DNA from: Paraescarpia echinospica
Lineage: Eukaryota > Annelida > Polychaeta > Sabellida > Siboglinidae
Assembly (NCBI GenBank): GCA_020002185.1
Contig: CM034538.1
Span: 65,840,275 to 65,904,274 of the forward strand
Length of the DNA: 64,000 bases
Direction of reading: 5' to 3'
Each line of letters begins with the position of its first letter. Position 1 is the first letter of the stretch. This document shows, piece after piece, positions 62,601 to 64,000 of the stretch. A program made the translations under genes and the position numbers. The notes below the pieces were generated by a model. It did not search any database. It had not been told where the DNA came from and worked only from the letters and a program-made list of their open reading frames with translations.

Positions 62601-63147
62601 CTGTTGTATGACTGCACTTGTGATTTACTGTTGTATGACTGTACTTGTGATTTACTGTTGTATGACTGCACTTGTGATTTACTGTTGTATGACTGCACTT
62701 GTGATTTACTGTTGTATGACTGTACTTGTGATTTACTGTTGTATGACTGTACTTGTGATTTATTGTTGTATGACTGTACTTGTGATTTACTGTTGTATGA
62801 CTGCACTTGTGATTTACTGTTGTACTGCCAGTAACTGGCTGTTATATCTGAATGCTTCCCAGAGAAGTCGAGATGGTGTTCGTTTGAACAGGTCTGCCAG
62901 GGAGTAAAGTGCAAAGTGCTTTTACCAGCTCTGAGGACTCGATACTGCACTATATAAGAACTTACCTTTATTTTAATTTACCCTTGTAACAAATTGTACG
63001 TAACTGATCATTTTAATTGAACCTAACCCTGTCAGCAAGGACACTGTCTAAAATTAGCAGTACTAAAACATACTATTTTTCTTTATAAAACAGTGCAGTT
63101 GTCCTCACCGTAATCAATATTTTGATGCAATTGATTTGTTTGATGCA
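23446..63147 (-). CDS. MTIF2: Mitochondrial translation initiation factor IF-2 gene (partial, multi-exon)
   Basis: GTPase that brings initiator fMet-tRNA to the mitochondrial small ribosomal subunit and promotes subunit joining. It is nuclear-encoded and acts in the matrix. Exons (high to low): tentative 63147-63109, then 59967-59905, 58898-58787, 55838-55678, 53722-53546, 52294-52245, 48735-48646, 46513-46389, 42991-42913, 41742-41617, 38829-38598, 37372-37235, 35511-35347, 23618-23446. Every adjacent pair has matching intron phase. Motifs: G1 GHVDHGKT, G2 [10 protein letters not shown]3 DTPGH, G4 NKVD, G5 SAL; then domain [16 protein letters not shown], domain [15 protein letters not shown] and domain IV. 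The exons give about 540 residues of roughly 700 expected. Missing are the N-terminus with its targeting peptide, and about 45 residues between the last two exons. Introns carry large minisatellites and LINEs. Confidence 0.97.
23685..30739. repeat. 47-bp minisatellite array, ~150 copies (7 kb)
   Basis: The unit runs from ACCCATGG(A/T)GCAA(T/C)C through CAACCAAGGGCAGCAG to TTATCACCATTACACCC. Main variants are tgcaatc/agcaacc, gcagcag/gcaacag, ttatcacc/ttaccacc and accaagg/accgagg, clustered in blocks. The 3'-most third is dominated by agcaacc/accgagg units. Irregular patches lie at 26320-26600 and 27930-28030. It lies in the last known MTIF2 intron, 66 bp from the acceptor of the final exon. 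A single diverged unit occurs at 37405-37453. Because the unit lacks stops in all plus frames, huge open frames arise; they are not genes. Confidence 0.98.
30753..30850 (-). mobile_element. 3' tail of LINE family X
   Basis: Reverse complement of the family X 3' end: an AAT run, then CTTCTGCACCTAAATCCT, AGAGGCGCATCAATACAAAA and a diverged GTCAATATCAGAATT. It breaks off where the next LINE begins. Confidence 0.8.
30851..33592 (+). mobile_element. LINE with endonuclease and reverse transcriptase, 5'-truncated, GC-rich
   Basis: The endonuclease part (30862-31707) carries [35 protein letters not shown] and SDHRML. The reverse transcriptase part carries [52 protein letters not shown] and a C-terminal region to 33586. 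A stop near 31707 and frameshifts near 32560-32680 break it. It has no poly-A tail. It is visibly richer in GC than its surroundings. It lies between two pieces of a minus-strand family X LINE (30753-30850 and 33593-33875). Confidence 0.88.
33593..33875 (-). mobile_element. 5' part of a family X LINE (RT start)
   Basis: Minus strand reads [35 protein letters not shown], then [19 protein letters not shown] and FDTIDHNI. The frame breaks in places. It stops abruptly at the junction with the plus-strand LINE. Confidence 0.8.
33876..35346. other. MTIF2 intron sequence with interspersed-repeat fragments
   Basis: No exon was found here. A stretch at about 33990-34055 (GAGGCGAAAGG, then CAGGAGATGTACTTACATTG) resembles 37640-37712, so both are probably copies of one repeat. 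A second repeat lies at 34306-34545. The missing MTIF2 exon(s) would be expected here or further down to 30.8 kb. Confidence 0.5.
34306..34545 (+). repeat. Interspersed repeat, copy 1
   Basis: Contains a CACTTCACCTCATGGCAAAT block, then TCATTTCAACTTCTCTGGGA and AGCATTCAGCCAT. This is shared in diverged form with 55845-56135 and, on the minus strand, with 62832-62955 (TTTACTCCCTGGCAGACC, TCTCGACTTCTC). Confidence 0.5.
35347..35511 (-). CDS. MTIF2: MTIF2 exon (domain III/IV)
   Basis: Acceptor CTTGCTCTTGCAG, donor GTGGGT; phases 1 and 1. It encodes [20 protein letters not shown], then [20 protein letters not shown] and [11 protein letters not shown]. Confidence 0.97.
36170..36382. repeat. CAGTGTGCAGTGTACAGTG minisatellite
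   Basis: About 21 near-identical 10-bp units (CAGTGTGCAG/CAGTGTACAG/CAGTGCACAG) in an MTIF2 intron. A CGCA/CACA microsatellite precedes it at about 36065-36130. Confidence 0.9.
37235..37372 (-). CDS. MTIF2: MTIF2 exon (domain III)
   Basis: Acceptor TGTCTTCTGTACAG, donor GTACGT; phases 1 and 1. It encodes [20 protein letters not shown], then [20 protein letters not shown]. Confidence 0.97.
37405..37453. repeat. Single diverged copy of the 47-bp array unit
   Basis: Reads ACCCATGAAGCAACC, then GGCAACTCGTATCACCCTTA and CAGTA. By eye it matches 39 of 47 positions of the unit that fills 23685-30739. Similarity includes the CAGTA flank seen at the far end of that array. It sits 33 bp upstream of the acceptor of the exon at 37372. 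Confidence 0.7.
37709..38110 (+). repeat. 54-bp minisatellite (6 copies) joined to a LINE-like C-terminal motif
   Basis: Units GGTGGCGTATTAGTGGCATG, then GAAAGGGTTAACAAAGAG and TGAATACACACAAA, repeated six times. The last unit runs in frame into a stretch encoding [15 protein letters not shown], a motif common at the end of LINE reverse transcriptase polyproteins. The array probably arose inside a LINE remnant in the MTIF2 intron. One unit has an extra A that shifts frame. Confidence 0.75.
38111..38597. other. MTIF2 intron, no feature seen
   Basis: Unique-looking AT-rich intron sequence. Confidence 0.5.
38598..38829 (-). CDS. MTIF2: MTIF2 exon (linker helix to domain III)
   Basis: Acceptor TGTTGGCTTCAG, phase 0; donor GTAATC, phase 1. 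It encodes [20 protein letters not shown], a long charged helix as in the family, ending [12 protein letters not shown]. The acceptor itself belongs to the neighbouring 26-bp repeat. Confidence 0.96.
38830..41085. repeat. 26-bp minisatellite array, ~80 copies, ending on a splice acceptor
   Basis: Unit (plus) ACATCATTACATCACCTAAA followed by GCCAAC. Variants carry GGCAAC, or an extra 10-bp ATTACATCAT insert. The left-most unit supplies the 3' splice site of the exon at 38829: minus TTGGCTTCAG is the array's TTGGCTTTAG with one change. Confidence 0.97.
41086..41616. other. MTIF2 intron, AT-rich
   Basis: No repeat or exon recognised. Confidence 0.5.
41617..41742 (-). CDS. MTIF2: MTIF2 exon (domain II end)
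   Basis: Phases 0 and 0, 42 codons. It encodes [20 protein letters not shown], then [20 protein letters not shown]. Matches VRxMFDxNG...GWRxLPSAGExIxEVESE of the family. Confidence 0.97.
41743..42912. other. MTIF2 intron, no repeat array
   Basis: It contains a 17-bp direct repeat CGGCCTGTCGTACTGAA (near 42343 and 42384). A minus-strand frame starting [15 protein letters not shown] at 42142 has no supported function. Confidence 0.5.
42913..42991 (-). CDS. MTIF2: MTIF2 exon (domain II)
   Basis: Acceptor TGTTGTCTTCAG, donor GTACAT; phases 2 and 0. It encodes [20 protein letters not shown], then GTSWAK. Confidence 0.97.
43300..43558 (-). mobile_element. LINE family Y, 3' coding part
   Basis: Minus strand encodes [20 protein letters not shown], then [13 protein letters not shown] and NLKTYLF. 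It is the continuation of the LINE at 45164-45815, split by a later insertion. Confidence 0.8.
43559..45163 (+). mobile_element. Jockey-like LINE, 5'-truncated but with intact RT frame
   Basis: Uninterrupted frame to the stop at 44827: [69 protein letters not shown] and [20 protein letters not shown]. It starts inside RT, so the endonuclease is missing. A 3' UTR of about 330 bp follows. It is flanked by TTCAGT at 43553-43558 and 45164-45169, a target-site duplication inside another LINE. The intact frame suggests a young insertion that cannot move by itself. Confidence 0.93.
45164..45815 (-). mobile_element. LINE family Y, RT part
   Basis: Minus strand: [20 protein letters not shown], then [42 protein letters not shown] and [13 protein letters not shown]. 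It is degenerate. Reading resumes at 43558 beyond the inserted LINE. Confidence 0.85.
46141..46344. mobile_element. Mariner-like MITE, ~204 bp
   Basis: Ends TACCATAGTGTCTACGTATT and, inverted, TACCATAATGACTATGTAAT form terminal inverted repeats continuing to TTGGACAC. Terminal TA fits a Tc1/mariner target duplication. No coding capacity. Confidence 0.65.
46389..46513 (-). CDS. MTIF2: MTIF2 exon (after G5)
   Basis: Phases 0 and 2. It encodes [20 protein letters not shown], then [20 protein letters not shown]. Its first 18 nt and the preceding 18 intron nt form the unit of the adjacent 36-bp array, so the true acceptor in use is uncertain among 14. Confidence 0.95.
46496..46999. repeat. 36-bp minisatellite, 14 copies, each a complete 3' splice junction
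   Basis: Minus-strand unit: ACGTGTGTCTGTTGCCAG (intron end) plus GGAGAGAACGTAGAACTG (exon start). Fourteen copies are almost identical (one T-to-G change near 46834). Period 36 = 12 codons with no stop. Confidence 0.98.
47056..48262 (+). mobile_element. LINE family X, copy 2
   Basis: Same family as 6853-8215 and highly similar. [16 protein letters not shown] near 47170, YADDTQIY (47270), [20 protein letters not shown] (47660) and [14 protein letters not shown] (47990). A stop after the RT core and frame changes break it. It ends in a TTA run. Confidence 0.88.
48646..48735 (-). CDS. MTIF2: MTIF2 exon (G5)
   Basis: Phases 0 and 0, 30 codons: [20 protein letters not shown], then [10 protein letters not shown], containing the SAL G5 motif. 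Confidence 0.97.
48951..52250. repeat. 83-bp minisatellite, ~40 copies, carrying a 5' splice site
   Basis: The plus unit contains TTTTGGTTGTTATAGAATAC, AACACAAGTACAACTTTAAT, ACACTGGTAGGTCCTTGTGA and AGACAAATGTTCTACCCATC. On the minus strand each unit contains AAAATGTG followed by GTAGGTAG, GTGGGTAG or ATGGGTAG. The right-most copy is the real donor of the exon at 52245. Deleted or scrambled units cluster at 50350-51150. Confidence 0.97.
52245..52294 (-). CDS. MTIF2: MTIF2 exon (G4)
   Basis: Acceptor CTTCTTGCAG, donor GTAGGTAG; phases 1 and 0. It encodes [16 protein letters not shown] with the NKVD G4 motif. A short 50-nt exon. Confidence 0.95.
52295..53545. other. MTIF2 intron, no repeat array
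   Basis: No exon or recognisable element. Confidence 0.5.
53546..53722 (-). CDS. MTIF2: MTIF2 exon (G3)
   Basis: Acceptor TGTGTGTCCAG, donor GTGCGT; phases 1 and 1. It encodes [20 protein letters not shown], then [20 protein letters not shown] and [23 protein letters not shown] is the G3 motif. Confidence 0.98.
54090..55268. mobile_element. pogo/Tc1-like non-autonomous DNA transposon, 1179 bp
   Basis: Left end CAGTGGAACCCCGGT and right end ACCGAGGTTCCACTG are inverted repeats, flanked by TA on both sides (54088-54089, 55269-55270). GTGACC(T/G) motifs repeat inside both ends. No transposase frame. It lies in the MTIF2 intron between the G2 and G3 exons. A 4x tandem of TAACATAGAGGCTAAAGA lies inside at about 54833-54905. 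Confidence 0.85.
55678..55838 (-). CDS. MTIF2: MTIF2 exon (G1, G2)
   Basis: Acceptor TTTTTTACAG, donor GTACAC; phases 2 and 1. It encodes [20 protein letters not shown], then [20 protein letters not shown]. The P-loop GHVDHGKT is intact. Confidence 0.98.
55845..56135 (+). repeat. Interspersed repeat, copy 2
   Basis: Contains CTCAAAGCGCTTTACACTTT, ACTCCCTGGCAGACCTG and ATTCAAACTTGGGTTCTCTC. This is the layout of a common animal interspersed repeat (TATAGCGC...CAAAGCGCTTTACA...GGGTTCGAACC). Family not identified. Confidence 0.55.
56157..58763. repeat. 29-bp minisatellite, ~90 copies
   Basis: Unit TAACACAACCTGATGTAACA followed by ATGTCCACG, with ATATCCATG, CTCATG and GTCACA variants. Variant units recur in the same order in large blocks (for example around 57720-58090 and 58260-58620), suggesting block duplication. 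It starts 24 bp inside the intron after the exon at 58787. Confidence 0.97.
58787..58898 (-). CDS. MTIF2: MTIF2 exon (before the G domain)
   Basis: Acceptor TGTGTTTCGACAG, donor GTAAGT; phases 1 and 2. It encodes [20 protein letters not shown], then [17 protein letters not shown], the basic linker before the P-loop exon. Confidence 0.93.
58899..59904. other. MTIF2 intron with repeat fragment near 59090-59160
   Basis: CTTATATAGCGCCGGTATCC followed by GGCACTCATGGCGGTGCAC resembles the end of the same TATAGCGC-type interspersed repeat. Otherwise AT-rich. Confidence 0.5.
59905..59967 (-). CDS. MTIF2: MTIF2 exon (N-terminal domain)
   Basis: Acceptor TTGTTTTGTTTCAG, donor GTAATC; phases 1 and 1, 63 nt. 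It encodes [20 protein letters not shown], matching the family's Y(V)YEALL...D.IDS segment before the linker. Phase fits both neighbours. Confidence 0.85.
60184..62826. repeat. 27-bp minisatellite, ~98 copies
   Basis: Unit ACTTGTGATTTACTGTTGTA followed by TGACTGT. Variants: TTATTGTTG, CCTGTG, TGCACTTG, TTAAATG. The period is a multiple of three and lacks stops, so long open frames exist on both strands; none is a gene. It lies in the most 5' MTIF2 intron seen. Confidence 0.97.
62832..62955 (-). repeat. Interspersed repeat, copy 3
   Basis: Minus strand has CAGTATCGAGTCCTCAGAGC, TTTGCACTTTACTCCCTGGC and TCTCGACTTCTCTGGGAAGC, shared with the copies near 34.4 and 55.9 kb. Confidence 0.55.
63109..63147 (-). 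CDS. MTIF2: Tentative MTIF2 exon
   Basis: Acceptor AATCACAATTGCAG, donor GTGAGG; it ends in phase 1, as the next exon requires. It encodes [12 protein letters not shown], weakly like the family's ELARAMQKNTDY just before YVYEALL. Very short, so it could be chance. Confidence 0.4.
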
Positions 63148-63235
63148 CTGCAATTGTGATTGAAAATGTCTTAAATGATTTTGTCAATGATGGCAATATT
63201 TGTAATATAAATTCTCTATTGTAACTGTAAACTAT

Positions 63236-64000
63236 AAATTAGTCATAATTGTAAATTAGTCATAATTGTAAATTAGTCATAATTGTAAATTAGTCATAAT
63301 TGTAAATTAGTCATAATTGTAAATTAGTCATAATTGTAAATTAGTCATAATTGTAAATTAGTCATAACTGTAAATTAGTCATAACTGTAAATTAGTCATA
63401 ACTGTAAATTAGTCATAACTGTAAATTAGTCATAACTGTAAATTAGTCATAACTGTAAATTAGTCATAACTGTAAATTAGTCATAACTGTAAATTAGTCA
63501 TAACTGTAAATTAGTCATAATTGTAAATTAGTCATAATTGTAAATTAGTCATAATTGTAAATTAGTCATAATTGTAAATTAGTCATAATTGTAAATTAGT
63601 CATAATTGTAAATTAGTCATAATTGTAAATTAGTCATAATTGTAAATTAGTCACAATTGTAAATTAGTCACAATTGTAAATTAGTCACAATTGTAAATTA
63701 GTCACAATTGTAAATTAGTCACAATTGTAAATTAGTCACAATTGTAAATTAGTCACAATTGTAAATTAGTCACAATTGTAAATTAGTCATAATTGTAAAT
63801 TAGTCATAATTGTAAATTAGTCATAATTGTAAATTAGTCATAATTGTAAATTAGTCACAATTGTAAATTAGTCACAATTGTAAATTAGTCATAATTGTAA
63901 ATTAGTCATAATTGTAAATTAGTCACAATTGTAAATTAGTCACAATTGTAAATTAGTCATAATTGTAAATTAGTCATAATTGTAAATTAGTCATAATTGT
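63236..64000. repeat. 17-bp minisatellite running off the window
   Basis: Unit CATAATTGTAAATTAGT, about 45 copies. CATAATTG, CATAACTG and CACAATTG variants occur in homogeneous blocks, showing local spreading of variants. Confidence 0.97.

Noticed and set aside
60183..62950. Long open frames on both strands (CDLLLYDCT and QVQSYNSKS repeats)
   Set aside because: By-product of a 27-bp repeat lacking stops; no start context or flanking coding sequence.

Overview
The window is nuclear DNA of an animal, most likely a marine invertebrate; I cannot name the phylum. Coding sequence is split by GT-AG introns. About half of the window is tandem repeat or transposon: CR1/L2/Jockey-like LINEs, a Ty3/gypsy LTR element and short DNA transposons. 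There is no operon structure.

The main gene is MTIF2, the mitochondrial translation initiation factor IF-2. It lies on the minus strand from about 63.1 kb down to 23.4 kb. I assembled 13 firm exons and one tentative one from splice sites and matching intron phases. All five GTPase motifs are present and no frame is broken. The N-terminus lies beyond the window. One block of about 45 residues near the C-terminus (domain IV) was not found.

MTIF2 introns are loaded with minisatellites of 17, 27, 29, 83, 36, 26, 54 and 47 bp units. Several sit on or beside splice junctions. The 36-bp array consists of 14 copies of the intron-exon junction of one exon and stays in frame. The 83-bp array carries repeated copies of a 5' splice site. 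The 26-bp array ends exactly on a 3' splice site. The 7-kb, 47-bp array is related to a single-copy segment just upstream of another MTIF2 exon. This set of splice-junction minisatellites is the most unusual thing in the window.

Layout: 1-2.5 kb degenerate LINE; 3.5-5.1 kb palindromic element with a tRNA-like sequence in each arm; 5.5-5.8 kb lectin-like (FTP/discoidin) exon, minus strand; 6.7-13.6 kb LINE and MITE remnants and microsatellites; 12.1-16.2 kb four plus-strand exons of a secreted or membrane protein with LDL-receptor class B (YWTD) repeats, with a TIR element (14.0-15.3 kb) in its first intron; 16.6-21.0 kb a Mag-like Ty3/gypsy element on the minus strand, primed by tRNA-Ser(GCU); 23.4-63.1 kb MTIF2 with its arrays and nested transposons; 63.2-64 kb a 17-bp array running off the end.
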